A model generated the notes under the pieces. That model was not told where the DNA came from. It was given only the letters and a program-made list of their open reading frames with translations, and did no database searches. Both the position numbers and the translations under genes were made by a program. From an uncultured Burkholderiales bacterium (GTDB lineage Bacteria; Pseudomonadota; Gammaproteobacteria; Burkholderiales; Burkholderiaceae_C), in assembly GCA_903856995.1 (NCBI GenBank), contig CAIODK010000049.1, forward strand, positions 1 to 6,249: a stretch of DNA of 6,249 bases. The letters run 5' to 3'. This document shows positions 1-5,738 of this stretch, one piece after another; the first letter of the stretch is position 1, and each line of letters opens with the position of its first letter.

Positions 1-33
1 AAGGGATCTAAATAAAACCACTGTGAAATGCCT

Positions 34-70
34 AAAAAAGAAAAAGGGCCCAGTTTTTCAACTAGGCCCT
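34..70 (-). terminator. Intrinsic terminator after tRNA-Arg
   Basis: Read on the minus strand, a 10-bp stem (arms 70-61 and 54-45, one G-U pair, otherwise Watson-Crick) closes a 6-nt loop. It is followed directly by a T-rich tract (44-34, four or more T, one C, then six T). It lies 8 nt past the CCA end of tRNA-Arg and is the first strong intrinsic terminator after the kor-CBS operon. It may therefore end both the tRNA transcript and any operon read-through. Confidence 0.9.
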
Positions 71-78
71 GTAAGGGT

Positions 79-155
79 TGGTGCGGCTGGCAGGAATTGA
101 ACCCACGACCCCTTGGTTCGTAGCCAAGTACTCTATCCAGCTGAGCTACAGCCGC
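79..155 (-). tRNA. tRNA-Arg (anticodon ACG)
   Basis: A complete 77-nt cloverleaf is visible on the minus strand. The acceptor stem has seven perfect pairs (155-149 with 89-83), with discriminator A at 82 and an encoded CCA at 81-79. The anticodon stem arms are 128-124 and 116-112, around a seven-base loop CTACGAA. The anticodon is ACG (121-119), which reads arginine CGN codons; A34 is normally deaminated to inosine by TadA. The T arm carries the usual GGGTTCAATTCC-type sequence. It lies 45 nt downstream of the CBS-domain gene on the same strand and is followed by a strong terminator. Confidence 0.97.
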
Positions 156-169
156 TCTGGAAAAACGAA

Positions 170-175
170 AGTATA
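170..175 (-). promoter_or_regulatory. Candidate -10 box for tRNA-Arg
   Basis: The minus-strand hexamer TATACT resembles a sigma-70 -10 element. It ends 14 nt before the tRNA 5' end, which would give a leader of only a few nucleotides. No recognisable -35 hexamer lies 16-18 nt upstream; that stretch is GC-rich. The tRNA may therefore have a weak promoter of its own, depend on read-through from the CBS gene, or both. Confidence 0.35.
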
Positions 176-200
176 TCACAGGAATCAGGCCCTCCGGCCA

Positions 201-641
201 TCATCCCATGGCGTCATTCACTTGATTATGAAATTGGGTCAAGGACACCGCGGCATCCAACTCCCTAGGCAATGCGTCTCTGGCAGAAAAAACGCCGAGT
301 ATGTCGCCATGGGCAGAGACGACCGGTAAATGCCGGAACCCCCGATCGATCATGATCACGACCGCTTGAGCCACCGTGGTTTCGGGACCGATGCAGTGCG
401 GCTTGGCGGTCATGACATCAGACACCCGTGTGGTTTTTGGTTCGCGTGCTTTGGCCAACACGCGGGTCATCAAATCACGTTCGGTCAAGATACCCAAAAT
501 TTCTTTTTGCGAACTGAGGATCAACACGCTGCCGCAGTTGGCCTTGGTCATCACGCAGGCGGCGTCCCAAATGCTGGCCGTGGGCAACAAGCTGACGACA
601 TGCCGAGATGTCATGGTCTGGGAGACAGTTCTTTCAGTCAT
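201..641 (-). CDS. Small CBS-domain pair (Bateman module) protein
   Basis: The 146-residue protein is almost entirely two CBS domains, at about residues 8-64 and 72-128. Each ends in the typical nucleotide-site signature: GILTERDL at 50-57 and GVFSARDAL at 116-124. The conserved VxDVMT-type lead-in to the second repeat is at 73-78. No catalytic, membrane or DNA-binding segment is seen, so it should be soluble and cytoplasmic. CBS pairs commonly bind AMP, ATP, NAD(H) or S-adenosylmethionine and tune a partner. The gene is last in the operon, 26 nt after the korB-like stop, so an effect on the oxidoreductase is the natural inference but is not shown. I chose the ATG at 641 because AAAGG (653-649) sits 7 nt before it. 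A TTG five codons upstream (656) keeps the frame open but would place this ribosome site inside the gene. Confidence 0.88.
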   Translation of the reverse strand: MTERTVSQTMTSRHVVSLLPTASIWDAACVMTKANCGSVLILSSQKEILGILTERDLMTRVLAKAREPKTTRVSDVMTAKPHCIGPETTVAQAVVIMIDRGFRHLPVVSAHGDILGVFSARDALPRELDAAVSLTQFHNQVNDAMG

Positions 642-645
642 ACCA

Positions 646-653
646 CCACCTTT
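646..653 (-). promoter_or_regulatory. Ribosome binding site of the CBS gene
   Basis: The minus-strand sequence AAAGGTGG precedes the ATG at 641, with AAAGG spaced 7 nt from it. This site decides the start in favour of 641 over the in-frame TTG at 656. Confidence 0.6.
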
Positions 654-667
654 CAAACAAAGCGCCC

Positions 668-1723
668 TTAGCGCAGGGAAGCGTTTATTTTTTCAAGCGC
701 CGCCAAGCTTGGGCACAAGTCGGCTTCGTTCATTGTGTTGAGTGGCTGATGGCTGGTGTTGAGTGCGGCATGCAAGTCAGAAGCCAAAGGATCCACATAG
801 AGCAACCCAGTCACGATCTCGCCACGTTCATGCCGATCGTTCATGTAGTTCAGCGCGGCGTAACGGTTGGTGGGGTCGTAGCTGTTGTCGAGCTTGCGCA
901 GCTTGAGCACCGTGCCATCGTGTTGCTCCACCTCGACCACACTGCCTTCAGGGTACTGCGTTGTGATTTCTGAGCGACTCGGCAGAAAATCAATCCGACT
1001 CACCGCTTCGTTGTGCTGGCGCACATAGTCGTAGCTTTTGGTGCTGCCGGTGTGGTTGTTGAACGCAATGCACGGGCTGATCACATCAATGAAAGCCGCG
1101 CCGTTGTGGCCCAGCGCCCCCTTGATGAGCGGCACCAACTGCTCTTTGTCACCAGAAAAACTGCGCGCCACATAGGTGGCTCCTAATTGCAAAGCCAAGC
1201 CCACCAAGTCGACTGGGTTGTCATTGTTAATGGCGCCTTTTTTGCTCTTAGAGCCCTTGTCTGCCGTTGCTGAGAACTGCCCTTTGGTGAGTCCATAGAC
1301 CCCATTGTTTTCAACCAGATAGGCCATGCGCACCCCGCGTCGCATTGCGTTGGCAAACTGCCCTAGGCCAATGGAGGCGGAGTCCCCGTCACCCGAGATA
1401 CCTAAGTAAATGAGGTCGCGGTTGGCCAAGTTCGCTCCCGTTAGCACCGACGGCATGCGTCCATGAACGGTGTTGAAGCCGTGAGAGGCCCCTAAAAAGT
1501 AATCTGGCGTTTTTGAACTGCAACCGATGCCTGAGAGTTTGGCGACGCGATGGGGCTCCACATCGAGCTCCCAGCAAGCTTGGATGATGGCCGCGGAAAT
1601 AGAGTCGTGGCCACACCCTGCACACAGGGTTGAAATTCTTCCCTCGTAATCGCGCCGCGTGAAACCCACTTTGTTGGTGGCCAAGGTGGGGTGGTGCAGC
1701 GTCGGTTTGGTGATGTATGTCAT
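668..1723 (-). CDS. korB: 2-oxoacid:acceptor oxidoreductase, beta subunit (KorB-like)
   Basis: This 351-residue protein is the TPP- and [4Fe-4S]-binding subunit of a 2-oxoacid:ferredoxin-type oxidoreductase. It works with the alpha subunit to oxidise a 2-oxoacid plus CoA to acyl-CoA and CO2. The cluster cysteines are visible: CAGCGH at 34-39 (C34, C37), C68 in GCSSK, and C218 in SPCIAFNNH. The TPP/Mg site shows GDGD at 111-114, followed by ENNGVYGLTKGQ at 138-149. The length fits the family, and a tail of about 100 residues follows the core. The ATG at 1723 overlaps the alpha stop as ATGA, and GAGGT (1734-1730) lies 6 nt before it. 2-Oxoglutarate is the likeliest substrate by similarity to KorB, but pyruvate or another 2-oxoacid cannot be excluded. 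The next gene begins 26 nt after its stop. Confidence 0.93.
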   Translation of the reverse strand: MTYITKPTLHHPTLATNKVGFTRRDYEGRISTLCAGCGHDSISAAIIQACWELDVEPHRVAKLSGIGCSSKTPDYFLGASHGFNTVHGRMPSVLTGANLANRDLIYLGISGDGDSASIGLGQFANAMRRGVRMAYLVENNGVYGLTKGQFSATADKGSKSKKGAINNDNPVDLVGLALQLGATYVARSFSGDKEQLVPLIKGALGHNGAAFIDVISPCIAFNNHTGSTKSYDYVRQHNEAVSRIDFLPSRSEITTQYPEGSVVEVEQHDGTVLKLRKLDNSYDPTNRYAALNYMNDRHERGEIVTGLLYVDPLASDLHAALNTSHQPLNTMNEADLCPSLAALEKINASLR

Positions 1724-3534
1724 GCAGCGACCTCGTTGGTTTTTGAACTGATCGCCGATGCGATAAAGCGCGCCGTGATGGGCGTGCCGTCGTAGTGAAG
1801 GATTTTGATCAGCGATGTTCCGTCAAGCTCGAGTTCCGTCGCCAGCAAGGTGTGCATTTGCGCGTCTCTGTTTTGCTCCACCACAAAAACTTTTTGATGT
1901 GCCTGGATAAAACTCTTGACCACGTCGGGGAAGGGGAAAGCACGCAAGCGCATGGCATCGAGTTCAATGCCTTGCTGCCTCAACATGTCAAACGCCTCTT
2001 CCATGGCGGGGGTGGTGGAACCAAAATAGATCACGCCATAAGGTGTGTCGTGTTCGGCTTTTTGCACAACGGGTTGTGGCACCAAGTTGCTGGCCGTTTT
2101 AAATTTGACGAGCAAACGTTCCATGTTGTAGATGTAGTCGGCGCCTTTTTCCGAATACCTTGCATAAGGGTCGCGTGTGGTGCCTCGGGTAAAGAAGCTG
2201 CCCTTTGTGGGGTGTGTGCCAGGCAAGGTGCGCCAAGGTATGCCGTCACCATCCACGTCTTTGTAGCGGCCAAAGTCTTTCCCTGCCTCTAACTCTTGTG
2301 CCGTCATGACCTTGCCGCGGTCATAGCTGACGTTGGGCTGCCAGTCAAAAGGCTCGCACAAGCGTTGGTTCATACCGATGTCCAAATCCGTCATCACAAA
2401 GATGGGGGTTTGCAGCCTGTCAGCCAAGTCCAACGCCGCGGCCGAATGCTCAAAACATTCTTGGGGATCTTTGGGAAACAGCAGCACATGCTTGGTGTCT
2501 CCGTGCGAGGCATAGGCACAGCAGAGCAAATCAGATTGTTGGGTTCGGGTCGGCATACCCGTGGAGGGGCCGCCGCGTTGCACGTTGATGATGGTGATGG
2601 GGATCTCGGCAAAGTAGGCCAAGCCAATGAACTCGGTCATCAGCGAAATACCCGGCCCTGAGGTGGCGGTGAAGGCGCGCGCCCCATTCCATCCTGCACC
2701 GACCACCATACCGATAGAGGCGAGCTCGTCCTCGGCTTGCACGATGGCGTAGCGGTGCTCGCCCGTGACAGGGTCGATGCGGAATTTTTCACAGTATTTC
2801 TGAAACGACTCGGCCACCGAGGACGAGGGCGTGATCGGATACCAAGCTGCCACCGTGGCCCCGCCATACACACACCCCAAGGCCGCAGCACTGTTGCCGT
2901 CGGTGAAGATTTTGTTCCCCACCGCATCGGCTTTTTGAACGCGTAGGCCGATCGGGAATGACACATGTTCTGTCACGTAGTCGCGGCCTAGTTGCAAGGC
3001 TTGGACGTTGGAGTTGAGCAACATCTCTTTGCCCTTGTATTGCTCGGCAAACAGCGTCTCAATGACCTGGCTGTCAATACCCAACAACACGGACAAAGCA
3101 CCCACGTAGATGATGTTTTTAAACAGTTGGCGTTGACGTGGGTCGGCGTAGTTGAGGTTGCTGATCTCGGTCAGGGGCACACCAATCACCGTCAAATCGG
3201 CGCGCAATTTATCGTTTGGAATGGGTCGGGTGGAATCATAAAAAATATAACCACCCGGGCTCACTTCGGCGATGTCGGCGTCCCAGGTCTGAGGGTTCAT
3301 GGCGACCATCATGTCAACCCCACCACGGCGTCCCAGATAGCCCTGTTCGCACACTCTCACCTCGTACCAAGTGGGCAAGCCCTGAATGTTGCTAGGGAAA
3401 ATATTGCGCGGACTGACTGGCACGCCCATGCGCAAAATGGCTTTCGCGAACAATTCATTGGCCGAGGCTGACCCCGAACCGTTGACGTTCGCAAACTTGA
3501 TGACAAAGTCGTTGACTGCTTTGATTTGTTTCAT
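1720..3534 (-). CDS. korA: 2-oxoacid:acceptor oxidoreductase, fused gamma-alpha subunit (KorA-like)
   Basis: The 604-residue protein fuses the gamma domain (about 8-195) to the alpha domain (about 205-590). The gamma part shows the glycine-rich GSGSAS turn at 19-24 and the GxxRRGG region near 68-72. The alpha part shows the hallmark YPITPSS at 232-238, QAEDELASIG at 266-275, the ATSGPG loop at 290-295 and RGGPSTGMPT at 320-329. Near the C-terminus, VFVVEQNRDAQ is typical of the domain that contacts CoA and the beta subunit. The fused form of about 600 residues is the KorA type. The ATG at 3534 overlaps the flavoprotein stop as ATGA, with a weak GGGA (3544-3541) upstream, so translation is probably coupled. 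The same frame stays open upstream to 3840, but that part overlaps the flavoprotein's ferredoxin domain and looks non-coding. The substrate is probably 2-oxoglutarate, inferred from family only. Confidence 0.93.
   Translation of the reverse strand: MKQIKAVNDFVIKFANVNGSGSASANELFAKAILRMGVPVSPRNIFPSNIQGLPTWYEVRVCEQGYLGRRGGVDMMVAMNPQTWDADIAEVSPGGYIFYDSTRPIPNDKLRADLTVIGVPLTEISNLNYADPRQRQLFKNIIYVGALSVLLGIDSQVIETLFAEQYKGKEMLLNSNVQALQLGRDYVTEHVSFPIGLRVQKADAVGNKIFTDGNSAAALGCVYGGATVAAWYPITPSSSVAESFQKYCEKFRIDPVTGEHRYAIVQAEDELASIGMVVGAGWNGARAFTATSGPGISLMTEFIGLAYFAEIPITIINVQRGGPSTGMPTRTQQSDLLCCAYASHGDTKHVLLFPKDPQECFEHSAAALDLADRLQTPIFVMTDLDIGMNQRLCEPFDWQPNVSYDRGKVMTAQELEAGKDFGRYKDVDGDGIPWRTLPGTHPTKGSFFTRGTTRDPYARYSEKGADYIYNMERLLVKFKTASNLVPQPVVQKAEHDTPYGVIYFGSTTPAMEEAFDMLRQQGIELDAMRLRAFPFPDVVKSFIQAHQKVFVVEQNRDAQMHTLLATELELDGTSLIKILHYDGTPITARFIASAISSKTNEVAA
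1730..1734 (-). promoter_or_regulatory. Ribosome binding site of korB-like gene
   Basis: The minus-strand GAGGT lies 6 nt before the korB-like ATG, inside the last codons of the alpha gene. Beta synthesis can therefore use both new initiation and coupling through the ATGA overlap. Confidence 0.55.
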
Positions 3535-5363
3535 TTCACATCCCGCGCATTGTTTTTTTGTTGTCCTTGCAAAGGCTGATCTCCGGCATGCGACGTTGTC
3601 AATAAAAATTTCTGCATGTCCCATGCCCCTGTTGGGCATCGTTCGGCACACAAACCGCAATGCAAACAGACGTCCTCGTCCTTGACCATGACCTTGCCAG
3701 ATTTCAAATCGGCCGAGACAAACAGGTCTTGCGCATCGTGGGTGGCCGGCGCTTTGAGTCGGCCGCGTAAATCGTCCTCGTCCCCGTTGCGCGTGATGGT
3801 CAAGCAGTCCATGGGGCAGATGTCGATGCAAGCATCGCACTCAATGCATGTCTCTTGTGTGAACACGGTTTGTACGTCGCAGTTCAAGCAGCGGTGGGCC
3901 TCTTTGAAGGCCGTGGCCTGATCGAAGCCCAGCTCCACTTCAACTCGAATGCTGGCCAATGCTTTTTCAGCCGAGGTCCATGGCACTTTGAAGCGTGCAT
4001 CGTTGGACACATCGTTGTGATAGCTCCACTCATGGATGCCCATTTTTTGCGACATCAAATTCACAAGCGGCGGGGGGCGTTTGTGTACGTCGTTTGCACC
4101 TAGGAAAAGGTCGATCGACACCGCCGCCTCATGGCCATGGGCCACGGCGGTGATGATGTTTTTGGGACCAAAGGCAGCATCACCCCCAAAGAACACACGC
4201 GCGACTGATGACTGAAAGGTTTTGGGATCAAGCACGGGCATGCCCCACTGATCAAAGGCAATGCCGCAGTCTTTTTCGATCCATGGAAAAGCGTTTTCCT
4301 GTCCCACCGCCAAAAGCACCGTGTCGCAGGGGAAAAACACATCGGGCTCGCCGGTACTCACCAGCACACGCTTGCCCTGCGCGTCTTTGTGCGCATGCAC
4401 GACCTCAAAGGTCATGCCCACCAATTTGCCATTTTTGTGCTCAAAGTTTTTGGGCACATGGAAATTGATGATTGGTATGCCTTCATGGATGGCGTCTTCT
4501 TTTTCCCAAGGCGATGCCTTCATTTCCTCGAAGCCACTTCGCACAATAACCTTCACGTCCTTGCTACCCAAACGCAGGGCGGAGCGACAGCAGTCCATGG
4601 CGGTATTGCCACCACCTAGGACGATCACCTTCCCCGCCACCTCGCTCACATGACCAAAGGAAACCGACGCCAACCAATCAATGCCAATGTGAATATGCGC
4701 CTTGGCCTCGGCTCTGCCGGGAATGTTCAAGTCGCGTCCGCGTGGCGCACCGCTGCCCACAAAAATAGCGTCGTACCCTGATGCCAACAAATCGCGCATG
4801 GACTCCACGCCCTGCCCCGCTTTAAAGTCGACACCTAAATTCAGGATGTAACCGACCTCTTCATCTAAGACCGATTCGGGCAATCGAAATTTTGGGATTT
4901 GGGTGCGGATGAAGCCCCCTGTTTTTTGCTCTCGATCAAACACCGTGACCTGATACCCCAAGGGCAGCAAATCTCGCGCAACGGTCAAGGCGGCTGGGCC
5001 AGCACCCACACAAGCTATTTTTTTTCCGTTGGCGGGCGCGACTGTCGGCATGCGAGCAGACACATCGTCTTTGAAATCAGCCGCCATCCGCTTGAGTCGG
5101 CAAATGGCGACAGGTTCTGGCGCTTCACCATTGTTCTCTTCGACGCGCGATCTTCGGCAAGCGGGCTCACAGGGTCTGTCACACGTGCGCCCCAAGACGC
5201 CAGGAAAAACATTCGACGTCCAATTGACCATGTACGCATCGCTGTAGCGGCCTTGGCCAATCAAGCGTATGTATTCTGGAACTGGCGTGTGGGCCGGACA
5301 AGCCCACTGACAGTCAACGACTTTGTGGAAATATTCAGGATTCCGAGTATCGGTTTCTTTCAA
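3531..5363 (-). CDS. GltD-like FAD/NAD(P) flavoprotein with C-terminal 2[4Fe-4S] ferredoxin domain
   Basis: This 610-residue redox protein is related to the glutamate synthase small subunit. It has an N-terminal helical iron-sulfur region (C18, C22, C61, C65, C69), an FAD-binding Rossmann fold (GAGPAA at 120-125), an NAD(P) fold (GGGNTA at 250-255) and the second FAD motif (GGDAAFGPKN at 393-402). A C-terminal ferredoxin domain carries two cluster motifs, C506-x2-C-x2-C-x3-C516-P and C566-x2-C-x2-C-x3-C576-P, with an extra CLNC at 492-495. No signal peptide or membrane helix is seen. As first gene of the kor operon it probably carries electrons between KorAB and NAD(P)(H), like the flavoprotein component of the Azoarcus evansii 2-oxoglutarate:NADP+ oxidoreductase. 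Specificity for NADP over NAD is not readable here. The start is TTG at 5363: an in-frame TGA lies five codons upstream (5378-5376), GGGAGA precedes it, and the next internal Met (45) would lose C18 and C22. Confidence 0.9.
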   Translation of the reverse strand: MKETDTRNPEYFHKVVDCQWACPAHTPVPEYIRLIGQGRYSDAYMVNWTSNVFPGVLGRTCDRPCEPACRRSRVEENNGEAPEPVAICRLKRMAADFKDDVSARMPTVAPANGKKIACVGAGPAALTVARDLLPLGYQVTVFDREQKTGGFIRTQIPKFRLPESVLDEEVGYILNLGVDFKAGQGVESMRDLLASGYDAIFVGSGAPRGRDLNIPGRAEAKAHIHIGIDWLASVSFGHVSEVAGKVIVLGGGNTAMDCCRSALRLGSKDVKVIVRSGFEEMKASPWEKEDAIHEGIPIINFHVPKNFEHKNGKLVGMTFEVVHAHKDAQGKRVLVSTGEPDVFFPCDTVLLAVGQENAFPWIEKDCGIAFDQWGMPVLDPKTFQSSVARVFFGGDAAFGPKNIITAVAHGHEAAVSIDLFLGANDVHKRPPPLVNLMSQKMGIHEWSYHNDVSNDARFKVPWTSAEKALASIRVEVELGFDQATAFKEAHRCLNCDVQTVFTQETCIECDACIDICPMDCLTITRNGDEDDLRGRLKAPATHDAQDLFVSADLKSGKVMVKDEDVCLHCGLCAERCPTGAWDMQKFLLTTSHAGDQPLQGQQKNNARDVK

Positions 5364-5368
5364 TTTTG

Positions 5369-5374
5369 TCTCCC
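5369..5374 (-). promoter_or_regulatory. Ribosome binding site for the TTG-started flavoprotein
   Basis: The minus-strand GGGAGA sits 5 nt before the TTG at 5363. An ATG overlapping the upstream side of this site (5376-5374) is in another frame. The site and the in-frame stop just upstream together fix TTG as the start. Confidence 0.65.
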
Positions 5375-5381
5375 ATCAAAC

Positions 5382-5443
5382 GCTTGTATCAATTCAAGCA
5401 GTTCGTCGGAGATTACACCGCTTGCACCTACAAAAGCACAAGC
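5382..5443. repeat. Two inverted repeats with shared arms GCTTG/CAAGC in the operon leader
   Basis: The pentamer GCTTG at 5382-5386 is mirrored by CAAGC at 5395-5399, and the same pair recurs as GCTTG at 5420-5424 and CAAGC at 5439-5443. The inner gaps are 8 and 14 nt. The two pairs lie around the candidate promoter and leader of the kor operon. They could be half-sites for a regulator or an RNA hairpin, or chance given the short arms. Confidence 0.3.
5412..5441 (-). promoter_or_regulatory. Candidate promoter of the flavoprotein-kor-CBS operon
   Basis: On the minus strand, TTGTGC (5441-5436) and TGTAAT (5417-5412) are separated by 18 nt. This would start transcription near 5405 and give a leader of about 40 nt. 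A better -35 match, TTGACA (5464-5459), lies upstream but has no convincing -10 at 17 nt. The 5364-5491 region must hold the operon promoter because a terminator closes the tRNA unit upstream. Which boxes are used is a guess. Confidence 0.3.
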
Positions 5444-5491
5444 AAATCAGTTGATGTGTGTCAATCGAAGACCAACTCAGGGTTAACACCC

Positions 5492-5528
5492 AAAACAAAG
5501 CCACCATGTACGTTGATACAGGGTGGCT
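5492..5528 (-). terminator. Intrinsic terminator after the tRNA (CAT)
   Basis: On the minus strand a 7-bp stem (AGCCACC with GGTGGCT, 5528-5522 and 5505-5499) is extended, past one C-T mismatch, by four more pairs (TGTA with TACA) around a 6-nt loop. TTGTTTT follows at 5498-5492. The hairpin lies 13 nt after the tRNA CCA end and separates the tRNA unit from the operon. Confidence 0.75.
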
Positions 5529-5541
5529 GAAAAAGTTGGAA

Positions 5542-5618
5542 TGGTAGGGCGTCGCGGACTTGAACCGCGGACCAAAGGATTATGAGTCCTCTGCTCTAAC
5601 CAACTGAGCTAACGCCCC
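5542..5618 (-). tRNA. tRNA with anticodon CAT (tRNA-Ile2 or elongator tRNA-Met)
   Basis: A 77-nt cloverleaf lies on the minus strand with encoded CCA (5544-5542) and discriminator A (5545). The acceptor arms are 5618-5612 and 5552-5546; the first pair is a G1-U72 wobble and the rest are Watson-Crick. The anticodon loop is CTCATAA with CAT at 5584-5582. It is not an initiator tRNA: it lacks the unpaired C1-A72 end and the three G-C pairs of the anticodon stem. The T loop, TTCAAGT, resembles E. coli tRNA-Ile2, whose C34 is changed to lysidine by TilS to read AUA, more than E. coli elongator tRNA-Met. I lean towards Ile2 without certainty. Confidence 0.93.
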
Positions 5619-5631
5619 AACCGAAGCCAAG

Positions 5632-5637
5632 ATTGTA
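5632..5637 (-). promoter_or_regulatory. Candidate -10 box for the tRNA (CAT)
   Basis: The minus-strand TACAAT is a one-mismatch match to the sigma-70 -10 consensus. It lies 13 nt before the tRNA 5' end. The nearest TTGA-type -35 (TTGAAT) is 20 nt away, which is longer than usual, so only the -10 is called. Confidence 0.35.
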
Positions 5638-5696
5638 GTGGCCGTCTTCAAGTGGCGATTCAAGTAATCAGTGGCGAAGTCGAAACATCTGTGTAC

Positions 5697-5714
5697 GGCG
5701 CTAATTTCAGCGCC
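5697..5714. promoter_or_regulatory. Hairpin in the region upstream of the lipoprotein gene
   Basis: GGCGCT (5697-5702) and AGCGCC (5709-5714) form a perfect 6-bp inverted repeat around a 6-nt loop. It ends 24 nt before the lipoprotein ATG. No T tract follows on either strand, so it is not an intrinsic terminator. It could shape the 5' untranslated region or be an operator. Confidence 0.35.
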
Positions 5715-5738
5715 ACAGACCGTTTTGACACCACGCCC

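Noticed and set aside
79..155. tRNA-Arg as an integration site for a mobile element
   Set aside because: No integrase, direct repeat of the tRNA 3' end or foreign-looking genes are visible in the window.
183..200. GGCC-type hairpin between the CBS gene and tRNA-Arg
   Set aside because: It has a four-pair self-complementary stem without a T tract, so it is not convincing as a terminator.
78..329. Plus-strand frame of 83 codons crossing the tRNA
   Set aside because: It begins inside the complement of tRNA-Arg; the MVRLAGIEPTTP-type sequence is a well-known spurious translation of tRNA antisense DNA.
657..680. Possible GCGC-TAAGG-GCGC hairpin at the end of korB followed by TTTGTTT
   Set aside because: The stem is only four pairs and the T run is short and interrupted. 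It is too weak to call a terminator and lies just before a well-placed downstream gene.
1795..2292. Long plus-strand frames opposite the kor genes (for example 1795-2292, 2992-3471 and 4899-5486)
   Set aside because: They are antisense shadows of clearly coding minus-strand frames with no recognisable protein features.
3535..3840. Upstream extension of the alpha-subunit frame to 3840 (706 codons in all)
   Set aside because: It overlaps the flavoprotein's ferredoxin domain, encodes an Arg/His-rich unstructured string, and the family's N-terminus matches the ATG at 3534 with an ATGA overlap.
5725..5730. Perfect TTGACA on the plus strand just before the lipoprotein ATG
   Set aside because: A -10 at the proper distance would fall inside the gene, and GAGATC there is no match. 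Transcription from it would miss the start codon.
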